Source: Herbinix sp. (GTDB lineage: Bacteria > Bacillota > Clostridia > Lachnospirales > Lachnospiraceae). From it: a stretch of 64,000 bases of DNA. Numbering within the stretch: the stretch's first letter is position 1; each line of letters begins with the position of its first letter. The position numbers were made by a program, and so were the translations under genes. Below are positions 52,891 through 62,478 of the stretch, piece after piece. The notes under the pieces are model-generated. The model saw only the letters and a program-made list of their open reading frames with translations. It did no database searches and had not been told where the DNA came from. Location of the stretch: the NCBI GenBank assembly GCA_029238935.1, contig JAQZBN010000004.1, positions 117,719 to 181,718 of the forward strand, written 5' to 3'.

Positions 52891-53085
52891 CTACATTGAT
52901 ATTTTTTCTAGGTACTTCTCTATTTTAGAAACGTTATGCCATACTCTGCGACCAACATAAACACGCGCCTTCGCTTCCTCTGATATAATATTTGCTGTCT
53001 TATAACCTGCGTTTAGTCTCCGCTGCAGCTGGATTGTATTAATCAATATTCCATCCTCTTCGTTATTGAATCTTGTCTTTCTCAT
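52891..53085 (-). CDS. Excisionase (Tn916 Xis-like/DUF6462 type)
   Basis: A 64-residue winged-helix DNA-binding protein: INTIQLQRRLNAGYKTANII, ARVYVGRRVWHNVSKIEKYL. Its size, basic nature and position just before a tyrosine integrase are those of excisionases, which bend DNA for excision. AAAGGAGTAATAGTTT precedes the ATG. Confidence 0.85.
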   Translation of the reverse strand: MRKTRFNNEEDGILINTIQLQRRLNAGYKTANIISEEAKARVYVGRRVWHNVSKIEKYLEKISM

Positions 53086-53232
53086 AAACTATTACTCCTT
53101 TCGCTTCAGCTCTATTTCCAAATAATGACTATTGGGAAATATATCCTTTTTTTACTTGATTTATTTTTTATTACACCTATCAATATCCATACATCAAGAT
53201 TAATGGGGTGAGTTGCTATCAAAACGCAAAAA

Positions 53233-53258
53233 AGGTATAGACCATCAAGCCTATACCT
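53233..53258 (-). terminator. Terminator of the gene at 53293
   Basis: AGGTATAG pairs with CTATACCT around ACCATCAAGC, A run on the left giving Ts on the minus strand. Confidence 0.8.
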
Positions 53259-53292
53259 CTTACTAGTTTCCTTATAATTAATCTCACAATTC

Positions 53293-54144
53293 CTATATTT
53301 TCAATGTTTTCATATAATCATAATTTTCACTTTTTATGATCCTTATAAATTTTCTTAATTGATCCTCCGTTTCAATTTTAAGTACAGCACAACATTGTTT
53401 ACAACCAATTCCACTACAACCAGGTAAACAATCGACTTCCGGTGTATAAGTTTCAAACTCAATCCCTTCTGCTCTATGAACTCCATTTAATAATTCTACT
53501 TTATTATGTAACTCTCTGTATTGAGACAATGTTACTCTCTCTAAATAATTGCCTCTATTATCAAAGCTATGCCCTATATGCATTATTCGCTCTTTCTTCC
53601 TATCAAAATCTAACTTTTGAAATGCCGTAATACCATTTGCATAAATAAATTCATGCAATCGAATATTATTAACCCCTAAGTGCCCTCCAATTTTAAGATG
53701 ATGTTTATTCATATATCCTTCATATAATGAAACTATCTTCCCTTTTTTATCCTGCTTTGAACCCCATTTATATTCCTGATACTTACCTTTTTTCGTAGCA
53801 AATTCTTTTTTTGCCATCACTCTTTCAACCTTAGCTTTATCAATTAATACATACGCCCATATATTGGAATCCTTTGTATTGGGGTATCTGAAACTCATTA
53901 ATACCATCGTATCATCTTCTACTAAATAATATATTCTATTCCTATTCTTTTCTTTATAGCCCAGATCATATTCTGCATCATTAATCTTATTGTTTAAAGC
54001 TTCTTCCATGGATACTTCTATTTTCTTTTTTACTTTGTTTGCATCGTCTGATCTATTCTTAATTTTATCCAAATATTCATCCTTTGTATAGAAATATCCA
54101 TCAATTATGTCATCTGTAATTATTAAAAACTTATACAGTTTCAT
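53293..54144 (-). CDS. Unknown accessory protein with C-terminal Cys motif
   Basis: A soluble 283-residue protein I do not recognise. It opens MKLYKFLIITDDIIDGYFYT, is rich in Lys/Asp, and near the end has CLPGCSGIGCKQCC, five Cys that may bind metal. The ATG at 54144 follows GGGAGG; the frame upstream to 54159 is less likely. Single gene with its own terminator inside the mobile region. Confidence 0.7.
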   Translation of the reverse strand: MKLYKFLIITDDIIDGYFYTKDEYLDKIKNRSDDANKVKKKIEVSMEEALNNKINDAEYDLGYKEKNRNRIYYLVEDDTMVLMSFRYPNTKDSNIWAYVLIDKAKVERVMAKKEFATKKGKYQEYKWGSKQDKKGKIVSLYEGYMNKHHLKIGGHLGVNNIRLHEFIYANGITAFQKLDFDRKKERIMHIGHSFDNRGNYLERVTLSQYRELHNKVELLNGVHRAEGIEFETYTPEVDCLPGCSGIGCKQCCAVLKIETEDQLRKFIRIIKSENYDYMKTLKI

Positions 54145-54159
54145 TTGCATGCCTCCCAT

Positions 54160-54625
54160 AGTAATCTACTATGAAAACATTTTACCAACAGTAATAGTAT
54201 TAGTCTATAGGCTCTAAAAACAAATACAGCATTCTTTTATTCAAACCAAAGAGTGGCGCTAGTGGTACTGTTTATTTTTCCATCCTCCCACCCCTAAAAC
54301 TTCCATTTCTCCTCTCTCCTTATTCCAAACATCTGTTCTCATACTTTTCAAATTAATTACTTTCCCCCAATATCAACCCTTACTGCTCTATTCTACCACC
54401 CCCACTGCTTTTTACAAATGTATAGGTTTTATTACAGTGTCAATAATTATTGACTCTTCTTCCACAAACCACAGAACCAAGACCATCCTATAGAAATATT
54501 GCTGATTTATTGCTTCCTGTATATCTTAGAAGCTCTACTGCTATAATACCGTAGTAACCTTTTGCATTGGTTCATGCTCATAAAAAGAACCCTCCATGTT
54601 ATACTGAAAGGCACTAATCGTCTTA
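54160..54625. other. Intergenic stretch in the mobile region
   Basis: C- and T-rich on the plus strand around 54290-54400. No gene or strong promoter is seen. Confidence 0.5.
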
Positions 54626-55291
54626 CTACTTTTCCTTTGAAAAATCACTCGTAGTATTAATTCTCTTTAAAATCTCATAATGCTCTTGTTGTTTCTCATT
54701 TAAACTATCGGTGTGGTTTTCCAAATATTCTACATAGTCTATCATTTCCTCAGTGACTTTCTTTTCAATTCGATACATATACTGTTTGGAATAATTCGTA
54801 ATAACATAGAGTAACAATCCCCAGTCTTTTTCCTCAATGCTATTAATCTCTCTTCCACTGCCCTTGGTAAGCTTAATTGCTACCGTATCCAATATTGACT
54901 TCTTTGAATTATTTTCCTCTATTAGCTTCTTTATTTTAGCTGTATAGCTGCTTATATCCATATCCTGCTTATATAGTAATCTTTCAAAGAAGTCCTCACT
55001 TAACGCCTTTTTAAGCCGACTGAAATCAAAGACCGCACGGCTTTTCCGTGTATTTGAGTTAACAGATGCATCTCCACTATTCCTATAAGGAACTCCTTGT
55101 AACACTGCCTTACTTTCTGTTTTAAAATAATTTGTAGTCATTACTAGCTCCACGATTAGCTTTGCCAACGCTATAACTTCTTGGTCTGATCCAAATCCCG
55201 GAATGCTATTTACCTCCACTATCTTTCCATCTCGCCACATGCTCCTGACCATCATCTTTAAGTAACTATTAAACTTAATCTTAGCTTCCAT
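54626..55291 (-). CDS. Unknown accessory protein
   Basis: A 221-residue soluble helical protein (KFNSYLKMMVRSMWRDGKIV, LAKLIVELVMTTNYFKTESK, a basic NSNTRKSRAVFDFSRLKKAL, a coiled end). No domain recognised. GAAAGGATGATGATGTT lies before the ATG. It has no close neighbours. Confidence 0.65.
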   Translation of the reverse strand: MEAKIKFNSYLKMMVRSMWRDGKIVEVNSIPGFGSDQEVIALAKLIVELVMTTNYFKTESKAVLQGVPYRNSGDASVNSNTRKSRAVFDFSRLKKALSEDFFERLLYKQDMDISSYTAKIKKLIEENNSKKSILDTVAIKLTKGSGREINSIEEKDWGLLLYVITNYSKQYMYRIEKKVTEEMIDYVEYLENHTDSLNEKQQEHYEILKRINTTSDFSKEK

Positions 55292-55974
55292 AACATCATC
55301 ATCCTTTCGTTTTCAAAATTAAACTTCCTTTTAAACAAACAGATCGAATACACCAGTCATTCAATACAAGCCTATAAACTCTCTGGTGAACCAATTTTCA
55401 TATCCAAATCACCCATTTTTCAAAAACATCGCTGTATTGAACAGCCATAACTCAATACAACCAAATTTGTATCGAATATTTCGTACTTAGTCTTTTACCA
55501 TCAATACACTGAATGCTGGGGAACAAGCATCCTCCAATAACTTTGAAGTACCAGTTTCACAGTATAAACCAAGATACCTAAAAGTCACCTCCAGCAAATT
55601 TCGAATGCACTTTTTGATATTTGGCATATCTGCCAAACCAAATTCCAAAGCTATCAACCAAAATTGCAACTGCATTTCAATGCTACCTTACATTTTATTA
55701 CCTACCTTATGATTCAAATTCCAATAACCAGTTACAGGAATGCAGGTAAAATTTGATTAGAAATCAAATAAACCTATTCATAAAATTACACTCTGCATCT
55801 CAACTGTAAGGATGCACTTCGGTTATTCATATTGTAATAAATTAATATCACTAGCCTACAGGATGTGTAGTAACCTTCTTATAAATCAGTTTTTCCTCCA
55901 GAACTAAAAAGCTTATGACAGGTAAAACCACCTGCTGTACTCGATATTAATAACTAACCCTAACGAAACTTTAT
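55292..55974. other. Noncoding stretch, possible decayed short frames
   Basis: A 62-codon minus-strand frame at 55487-55675 (LIALEFGLADMPNIKKCIRN) has no ribosome site. No firm gene. Confidence 0.4.
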
Positions 55975-56215
55975 AAATCTCAATCAATTTATCTTCTATT
56001 CCATATTCAATAAACACCTTCACTGTAGCATTCGAATGTATCTATTAAGTCAAAAATCTGTACTTGACTTTTATTACAAGCCTATCCGAAGCATCATAAA
56101 TAATAATCAATTTAACCTCTATTCCAAAACCCGTAAACTCATACACTGTAGCAATCGGTATGCACCTTATTGCTACAGCAGCTGAACAATACTTTAATAA
56201 CAAGTTCATTTTTTG
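55975..56215 (-). repeat. Diverged tandem repeat, unit about 120 bp
   Basis: 55975-56097 and 56098-56215 align along their length: both hold ATCAATTTA, CTATTCCA, CACTGTAGCA and TCGxxTGxA in the same order. On the minus strand each unit has a short frame (VFIEYGIEDKLIEIYK and YEFTGFGIEVKLIIIYD), hinting at a degraded coding origin. Confidence 0.6.
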
Positions 56216-56383
56216 CATCGGTAATTTTTATTACCAATTCCCATGAAAAAAGCAGGTCTGAAAATCACAGCCTGCTATTTTTCATTAACGCTATCAATCT
56301 ATATAAACTCTCATAGGAAGGATGAAAGGGGGTTCGCTTTTTAATAGGCTGCACTGTAGCAGCCTGTAATTATATATATATTA

Positions 56384-56605
56384 TCAGTACTCAATGATGT
56401 CCTGCGTTAGGTCTAAGTTATGGAAATCTTCATCAGCCTTCATACAGAAATCCGTCATAAACTCATTAATATTTACACTGTCATCAATGGTTCTCTTGGA
56501 AATGAAAACTTTACCCATACTCCTATCAAATATTACAATTATGTAGTTGTTATCACCTATATGTATCACTTTGCAACTGTCCATAGTAATTAATTTGCCT
56601 ACCAT
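56384..56605 (-). CDS. Small unknown protein, third of a short operon
   Basis: 73 residues, not recognised; beta-rich start (KVIHIGDNNYIIVIFDRSMG) and acidic end. It follows the gene at 56620 by 14 bp, with AAAGGGG before its ATG, so it is in the same operon. Confidence 0.65.
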   Translation of the reverse strand: MVGKLITMDSCKVIHIGDNNYIIVIFDRSMGKVFISKRTIDDSVNINEFMTDFCMKADEDFHNLDLTQDIIEY

Positions 56606-56619
56606 AGTATCCCCTTTCT

Positions 56620-56985
56620 CTACTGTAATGATTTTAAATAGTTCTCATATGAATTCATTATTTTAATCACTATCTGAAAGTCCCGAATCACGTCTTCATT
56701 CTTTTTTAGCTTGAACTCTGCTAAACCTGATTCACTAACTTTATCCCTTATCACCAATACCCTGCAAGGTAATATCTCTGCATGTAATCTTCTCTGTTTT
56801 CTTTCTTTTTTAAAATAATCTGAATAAGCATTTGAAATATCATCAAAGAGCTTTTCATTATCAGTATCCACTGCTAATGAACTTAATCTAAAGTTACCGA
56901 ACAACATCTCTGTATCGTTGTTTACTATCCTTCCCATATTTTTTCCGATCTTCTCTGTTTTCCATGTATCATCCATGCCTAGCAT
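56620..56985 (-). CDS. Small unknown protein, second of a short operon
   Basis: 121 residues, not recognised; contains GNFRLSSLAVDTDNEKLFDD, a basic KKERKQRRLH stretch and a helical end. The frame starts at 56985 (MLGMDDTW) with AAAGGAGATG upstream, 5 bp after the preceding gene. Confidence 0.68.
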   Translation of the reverse strand: MLGMDDTWKTEKIGKNMGRIVNNDTEMLFGNFRLSSLAVDTDNEKLFDDISNAYSDYFKKERKQRRLHAEILPCRVLVIRDKVSESGLAEFKLKKNEDVIRDFQIVIKIMNSYENYLKSLQ

Positions 56986-56990
56986 CTCCT

Positions 56991-57203
56991 TTACTCAAGA
57001 TAAGCCGGATAAACTTCTGCCTTATCTGTTATGTTATCTCCTAAACTCAAATCAATAATTGCATCCATAAGTTTCTTAAGCTTCTCTTTATCCAGTCCAT
57101 CCTCTTTACTAAATTGCATTCTCAAATCAAAAAAAGAATTTTCCGACCCTCTAGTGACCTCATCTACTACCAAATTAGCCTTCAAATCATATCCTTTACC
57201 CAT
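56991..57203 (-). CDS. Small unknown protein, first of a short operon
   Basis: 70 residues, not recognised; MGKGYDLKANLVVDEVTRGS then an acidic helical half (KEKLKKLMDAIIDLSLGDNI). AAAGGATGGTGATTAA precedes the ATG. Leads the three-gene operon 57203-56384. Confidence 0.65.
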   Translation of the reverse strand: MGKGYDLKANLVVDEVTRGSENSFFDLRMQFSKEDGLDKEKLKKLMDAIIDLSLGDNITDKAEVYPAYLE

Positions 57204-57450
57204 AATTTAATCACCATCCTTTAGCAAATAAACACTAGAATGTTTGGATTAAAGTATATAAGATAGTGACTTTCTGTTTATTGAATTGATTCCAGCACTG
57301 ATATGTAAACGAAATTCATAAGTATTTTAGTATGAAAATTTTACTTTTCAGTTAATCCTTCAAATTGCAAGATCGATATGTAATTTATTTTCATAACCAG
57401 TAACGGCAGTTTATTGAAATATTATATAAAGTGCTGGAAGGGCATAAAAT
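57204..57450. other. Intergenic stretch upstream of the small-gene operon
   Basis: AT-rich; presumably holds the promoter of the operon. No gene seen. Confidence 0.45.
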
Positions 57451-57478
57451 AAGACCTATCCAGTTAAGGGTAGGTCTT
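57451..57478 (-). terminator. Terminator of the lipoprotein gene
   Basis: AAGACCTA pairs with TAGGTCTT, extended by CC/GG, around AGTTAA; minus-strand flank ATTTTATG. Confidence 0.8.
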
Positions 57479-57500
57479 GTAAACAAACTTTATATCATTC

Positions 57501-58268
57501 TTATTCGTCGTCATACTCTTCATCCATATCTGTATCTTCATTATCATTGTTAATTTCAACTTCTACTATCTCCTGTAAAAGGCTATCATATATTTCAATT
57601 TCTTCATCTGGAAACACTCTTTCAAAGCGGTTCTCCCAACGATCCATTGCAACGACATATAACTTATCTTTAAACACAAAGTATGTTTTTATAAAATCTT
57701 CTTCTAAGTTTGAGGCATAGTCAACATGTACTATATTTCTTACTGCCTCTATACCCAGTCCGGAAAGTTCTATGTACTGTTGGTCTTTAAGATAGTACTC
57801 ATCTTCTACATAATTAATCTCATAAATTTTATTTACCAGTTCTACTATACCGTCAGTATCCATATCTCGTATATCATAAAGATCCCTAAAGAGATGTGCG
57901 ATATCTTCACTCGACATATCTTCTGTATTTGAAGGATCATAGGCACTTATTCGTAATTCACAATCATCATTTTCATCCATCCAACCCCTAAATTGGGTAG
58001 GCATATAAGCATGAAATCTCATTTCATCAGGATTGTAATCGCTGTTTGTTGAATCCATCCTATAGGGCACAGGAAACATAATATCATGAACTCCAAAATA
58101 ACCCTCCTGCAAGTTTCTTATTTCAAGTTTAGTATCCTCTTGATCAACTTCAACTGTATCAGTGTCGGTTTCTTTTCTACCACATCCTACTGAACCAACT
58201 GCTAAGCATACTAATAATATTATATAACCAATCTTTTTTATCGGCCTAAATTTATTTAAGTACTTCAC
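57501..58268 (-). CDS. Putative lipoprotein of the mobile region
   Basis: A basic start and hydrophobic core (KKIGYIILLVCLAVGSVGCG) end in a lipobox-like SVGC, so the mature protein should be anchored outside by Cys29. The rest is acidic and soluble, ending in a Glu/Asp tail. No domain recognised. It lies 77 bp downstream of the secreted-protein gene in the same direction, and the two may act together at the surface. Length 255. Confidence 0.75.
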   Translation of the reverse strand: MKYLNKFRPIKKIGYIILLVCLAVGSVGCGRKETDTDTVEVDQEDTKLEIRNLQEGYFGVHDIMFPVPYRMDSTNSDYNPDEMRFHAYMPTQFRGWMDENDDCELRISAYDPSNTEDMSSEDIAHLFRDLYDIRDMDTDGIVELVNKIYEINYVEDEYYLKDQQYIELSGLGIEAVRNIVHVDYASNLEEDFIKTYFVFKDKLYVVAMDRWENRFERVFPDEEIEIYDSLLQEIVEVEINNDNEDTDMDEEYDDE

Positions 58269-58345
58269 TGTAATGTATCCTCTTTTCCTTTGAAATTCTA
58301 ATATTCCATATCTTAGATAGATGCCTGTCTCTATTCTAAATTATT

Positions 58346-59779
58346 TTATTTTCTATTGGCTGAATAATTCATCAAATATGTTATCGCTTGATTGTATGTT
58401 ACTTTGTTGAAGAGATTTAATCTATTCTTACTGTCAACCGTTAAAACACCTATATCAATTAAGTAAATTAATCCTGCTTGATCATAATCCATAATTATCT
58501 TATTCTTCATACATACATCATATATATCGTTCGCGCCTGTACTTTCTCCGCCATAGTATTTGTTGCAAACAGTATTGTAAGTCATAATCTGACTTTTTTT
58601 AATGTCCGAACAGTAGTCTAAAATTGACTTCTTCTTATATTTGTTGTATTCTTCTTCATTTGAGTACTTAAGCTCATTCGTTGCATAAATCAATGACATA
58701 ACTTCAAACTTCGTTATATCTGCCGCTAACACCTTTTTTGTTGTTATAAATCCTGGCATTATTGATCGGTTCGAACTATAAGCATAATCATAAAAAGGTG
58801 CATAATCTTTATTTTCAAAGTTTTTCATAAAATCTTTTTCATTTGGATAACCACTTTGATACTCAGCTATAACAGCTTTAGATCCATAAAAGTACTTGCA
58901 GAATAGTGTATAAAACTCTATTCTTGATATCCGAGCGTTATCATCAGTATCATAATTCACCAAATTATCACTTGCGTTATAAACATCATAAAACACAGAT
59001 ATTGCCAATTTCGCCTTCATGGAAGTTGTTTCACTATTATCACAAATCTTATATTTCACTGCCAGTTTAGCTAAAAAGTCTCGATATTTGGGTTCCATTA
59101 GAAGTTTATAATTATCTGTCAGAACCCAGTCTGCCCTATAATAATAGCTTCTGGGATAAAGAACATCACCACTAATTTTATTGAATATTTCTTTTACCAT
59201 ATCTTTATACTTAGGGTTCTGTGTATGATTAAGCTTATTCTCAGACAATTCTCCATAAGGACTTACAGCATACATTTTATCGTTTGATAAACTGACAGAA
59301 CCACCTATGACTGGCATGCCATCTATTATATCACTATCAATAAAGTATGCCATTCTTTTTGTATAATTAACATATCCACCTTTTACAGTGGCAATTTGAA
59401 GATTAGAATAGTTAAAATGTTGAAATTCTGCTCCGGCTTCTTCAAGTTCCTGCCTTGTTCCGTTGTATCTGTATACTAATACCTTATCATCAATACGATT
59501 TTGAAAAACAAACTTGCTCTTTATGGCAGGATTAATCAGTAATGGAGAAATTTTTGCTGTTGCTTCTTCTTGCTTTTTGGCTTCTTCCTCCTGTTGCTTT
59601 TGCTGCTCTTGCTGCTCTTCAATATTCTTCTTTATGTCTTCTTGTAACATATCTAAAACATCTACCCATTCTTCATTAGAATCAATTGTATTGTCCTGCG
59701 TTTCAGAAGCTTGTACCAACTGGTATTGTGGCATGATCATTACCATACATAAAACAATCAATAAGAATCTTTTTTTCAT
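58346..59779 (-). CDS. Secreted protein with coiled coil and SLH-like C-terminal repeats
   Basis: A signal peptide (FLLIVLCMVMIMPQYQLVQA, cut near residue 24) is followed by a Gln/Glu coiled coil (NIEEQQEQQKQQEEEAKKQE). The middle is unassigned. In the C-terminal 220 residues ISRIEFYTLFCKYFYG, DITKFEVMSLIYATNELKYS and LFNKVTYNQAITYLMNYSAN are spaced like weak S-layer-homology units (hydrophobic pattern with RxEF or NQA), which bind wall polymers. Length 477. Ribosome site GGGAGGAAAAA. Likely a surface protein of the element; function unknown. Confidence 0.72.
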   Translation of the reverse strand: MKKRFLLIVLCMVMIMPQYQLVQASETQDNTIDSNEEWVDVLDMLQEDIKKNIEEQQEQQKQQEEEAKKQEEATAKISPLLINPAIKSKFVFQNRIDDKVLVYRYNGTRQELEEAGAEFQHFNYSNLQIATVKGGYVNYTKRMAYFIDSDIIDGMPVIGGSVSLSNDKMYAVSPYGELSENKLNHTQNPKYKDMVKEIFNKISGDVLYPRSYYYRADWVLTDNYKLLMEPKYRDFLAKLAVKYKICDNSETTSMKAKLAISVFYDVYNASDNLVNYDTDDNARISRIEFYTLFCKYFYGSKAVIAEYQSGYPNEKDFMKNFENKDYAPFYDYAYSSNRSIMPGFITTKKVLAADITKFEVMSLIYATNELKYSNEEEYNKYKKKSILDYCSDIKKSQIMTYNTVCNKYYGGESTGANDIYDVCMKNKIIMDYDQAGLIYLIDIGVLTVDSKNRLNLFNKVTYNQAITYLMNYSANRK

Positions 59780-59988
59780 TTTTTCCTCCCATGTTTAAAT
59801 TAGCTTCCCTTATAAACATTATACTTCCTATTTTAGACATAATCTTACTTTATTTTGCATTGTTTTTCAAATGTTTTTCCACTAATTAACTTTATTGTAA
59901 GTTCAACCCATTGAGTGTATTATATCCGATATGTTATTTTGTTTCAACTATAAGTTGTACCACTAATACCTATGGTTGAATAAAATGA

Positions 59989-60016
59989 AGTACACTTGCA
60001 TTATTGGAGGTGTACT
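59989..60016 (+). promoter_or_regulatory. Inverted repeat over the ribosome site of the XRE gene
   Basis: AGTACAC at 59989-59995 and GTGTACT at 60010-60016 are exact inverted copies. The GGAGG ribosome site ends at the second arm. It may be an autorepressor operator or an RNA hairpin that hides the ribosome site. Confidence 0.65.
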
Positions 60017-60019
60017 TGC

Positions 60020-60316
60020 ATGAATGATCTTGGAAATCGTATTAAACAATTAAGGTTAAATAAACAACTTTCCCAGCAGCAATTAAGCCAGCTAATAGAT
60101 TGTACTTCCAGTTCTGTATCTGCTTTTGAACAGGGAACCCGTAATCCCTCTATTGATACGCTCAAAAGTTTGTCTAGGGTGTTAGGGGCATCAACTGACT
60201 ATCTACTTGGTTTAAACACTAAAAACCGTGATCCTAATCTTATTGATGTATCTGCATTAACTGAAAGTCAACGTATAGCCATCAAACAATTAATTGAATC
60301 AATTAAGAAGAAGTAA
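60020..60316 (+). CDS. XRE-family HTH repressor
   Basis: A phage-type helix-turn-helix: LGNRIKQLRLNKQLSQQQLS, QLIDCTSSSVSAFEQGTRNP, SIDTLKSLSRVLGASTDYLL, with a short C-terminal helix. Length 98. The ATG at 60020 after GGAGGTGTACTTGC is preferred over the frame start at 59996. It is the only plus-strand gene of the mobile region and faces away from the secreted-protein gene, so it may control that promoter or element excision. Confidence 0.92.
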   Translation: MNDLGNRIKQLRLNKQLSQQQLSQLIDCTSSSVSAFEQGTRNPSIDTLKSLSRVLGASTDYLLGLNTKNRDPNLIDVSALTESQRIAIKQLIESIKKK

Positions 60317-60350
60317 GTCTGTCATAAGGTTATGATAGATTTACTTTTTT
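60311..60350. terminator. Bidirectional terminator
   Basis: AAGTAAGTCT and AGATTTACTT pair with one wobble, plus inner TCATA/TATGA, followed by T6. It separates two convergent genes. Confidence 0.83.
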
Positions 60351-60351
60351 C

Positions 60352-60576
60352 TTATCCCAGACCATCAAAACTACTTATTGCATTCTCTGTAAGAACCGCA
60401 ACAACTTTCAATTCCTTCTTAAGTATACTTATTCCACTGATTGCAAGCTCAATGCTTGTTATTTCTCCTCCCTCCAGAGCTATTAACATTATGTCAGTGA
60501 GATCCACCAATTCTTGGATAGCAATATTGATTTCATTCATTTTATCGGATAGGGATTGATTGTTTGGATTACTCAT
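60352..60576 (-). CDS. Small unknown helical protein
   Basis: 74 residues, helical and acidic (MNEINIAIQELVDLTDIMLI, SIELAISGISILKKELKVVA). Not recognised. AAAGGAGG lies 10 bases before the ATG. Convergent with the XRE gene; may be a small partner or regulator. Confidence 0.65.
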   Translation of the reverse strand: MSNPNNQSLSDKMNEINIAIQELVDLTDIMLIALEGGEITSIELAISGISILKKELKVVAVLTENAISSFDGLG

Positions 60577-61438
60577 TGCCTTCGTACCTCCTTTCCGCTC
60601 CCTTTGTCATATATTTTTCCTATCAAAGCATTCTAACGCTGAACCGTAGCCGGAACCATTGACGATTTGCAAGGGAAATCATTCTGTCAGTTAGTGGAAC
60701 TGCTGCCTTTGCCATATATAATCTTACTGGTGTACCCGATAACATAAAGAAAAGGTAGGACATACAGACTTTCATCTGCACATTCCTACCTCAATTAAAC
60801 AATCACTATTTATATAAGTAACAAATCGGTAAATAATTGATTTTATACACAGTCTATACCGTCATAATACAATTGCACATTTTCCCTCACCAATTGCTTT
60901 CCTTTGCTCATTTATTTATTAAGGTAGCATATTTTTTTGTTCGTATTCTTCGCTTATTTATTGGGGGATTATAATTCATTTTCAACCCAATGCCTGTGGG
61001 GAAGCATATATTTTTTGGTATTTGGTATTCCGCAAATAAAATGCACCTTGGTTTCGTATCCTCAGTTTCGAATATTCCCATGGTGCATTTATCCTAAAAT
61101 TGTGGTAACAGGTGGTAACATATTTGCTCTTAATCGAAATAGACCCACATCACATTCCGGCTGTATCAAATTTTCTAACCTTATAAACCGTTTCTCAGCA
61201 ATATCCATTTCCTAGTCTGTACCTATGATTTTTATAATGCCAAATTTTATTTTATTCTTAACCACCAATCATAGGAAACCCAGATTTTTTAATTCAATGT
61301 ACCAATGAAATCTCTTCCTTTGCCACCAAAAATTTTTACACTGCCAAAACCACTTTTTCACCTTTTTCATAACCCTAAACCTTAAATTACAAAGTCTGGG
61401 CACCTCTACGAAGCATACTCATATTTATCTTTAATTTC
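60577..61438. other. 860-bp stretch without a firm gene, two hairpins
   Basis: AGGTAGGA/TCCTACCT at 60753-60791 looks like a terminator. AAATGCACCTTGG (61039-61051) and CCATGGTGCATTT (61078-61090) form a 13-bp arm pair with one mismatch. A 92-codon open frame at 60937 has no ribosome site. Confidence 0.5.
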
Positions 61439-62110
61439 TTACAGGAAATCAATAATTTTATCACCATTGATTTGCTCCGACTCATAACGCTTCTTATATC
61501 TGTAGTAAGTACCTTTTGCCATTTTCAATTCTCTCATTAAATTGAAAGGCTTAATTTCACCCCTAAGTGTACGTTCATATTCTCTACTAAACTTATCAAA
61601 ATTCATAACAGCAGGACGACCGTACAAATGCCATTCCCCTTTATCCTTCATTGCTTGAATGCCCTCTCTCTGGCGCTTTTCCCTTTTATGCATTTCTCCT
61701 TCGGCTAAAATTGTGAATATATCAATGAGCATATTATTAACGCCCTCTAAAACCATTTTAGCCATTACATTATCCAGTCTGCTAACATCCATAAAAGATG
61801 TTGGTAGTTCTAGAATAAGTACACGAATTTTATTATCTTTAAAATATTGCAACTCTTTCAATGTATCTGCTCTGTTACGACCAAGCCTATCTACCTCTGT
61901 TATAATTAGTATATCATCACTTTCAAGTACTTCCTGTTTTAATAACTGATAAGACGGTCTATTAAAATCCTTCCCTGTTTGCTGATCCGTATAAACCTTA
62001 TCCTTATGCAATGAAATTCCATTATCTGAGCAGTATTTTCTTATTTCATTAATACCACGATCCAAATGCTGCTCCGTTGTACTTGTCCTATGATATCCAA
62101 CGTATTTCAT
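61439..62110 (-). CDS. Serine recombinase (small resolvase/invertase)
   Basis: The catalytic Ser10 lies in YVGYHRTSTTEQ, with the Arg-rich EVDRLGRNRADTLKELQYFK and AEGEMHKREKRQREGI long helix, then a helix-turn-helix (LMRELKMAKGTYYRYKKRY). Length 223, like Tn3-type resolvases and invertases. It may resolve dimers of the element or invert DNA; no clear inverted target was seen. The ATG at 62110 has GAAGGG upstream; a TTG at 62119 also is in frame. Confidence 0.93.
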   Translation of the reverse strand: MKYVGYHRTSTTEQHLDRGINEIRKYCSDNGISLHKDKVYTDQQTGKDFNRPSYQLLKQEVLESDDILIITEVDRLGRNRADTLKELQYFKDNKIRVLILELPTSFMDVSRLDNVMAKMVLEGVNNMLIDIFTILAEGEMHKREKRQREGIQAMKDKGEWHLYGRPAVMNFDKFSREYERTLRGEIKPFNLMRELKMAKGTYYRYKKRYESEQINGDKIIDFL

Positions 62111-62478
62111 ATAAATCAATCCCTTCTATATTTCTATTTTATTTACACTATATATTTACGAAAGAGTCTCAAAATGAGTCATCAACCTTTGGAACCAGTG
62201 TAAAAACTCTGTGCAATCATATAAATCCCAACACTTTAGTATTATGGAAGCATTCGAGCAAAGTATACATTTTGGATCTTCTAAAGTGCGCTTTACATAT
62301 AATCAACCTTCATATCCTCCGCCTCGTAATCTTCTATTTATTGTCTTGGCTCCCAACCGTAATGCCTATACACATAAAAAATGCCCCGGATTTTCTCCAA
62401 GGCAATTTTATTAAAATATATACTTATACGTTTGGCAAAACCGTAATTCCGTAATTATAATGTATCCAACCTAAACCA
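62111..62478. other. Intergenic stretch between recombinase and Fis-type genes
   Basis: An imperfect hairpin AAAAATGCC/GGCAATTTT near 62370-62411 may end the Fis-type gene. No gene seen. Confidence 0.45.

Noticed and set aside
55487..55675. 62-codon minus-strand frame
   Set aside because: No ribosome site; lies in a stretch of diverged repeats, so at most a relic.
60937..61215. 92-codon plus-strand frame
   Set aside because: No ribosome site, spans a 13-bp hairpin pair, low-complexity hydrophobic translation.
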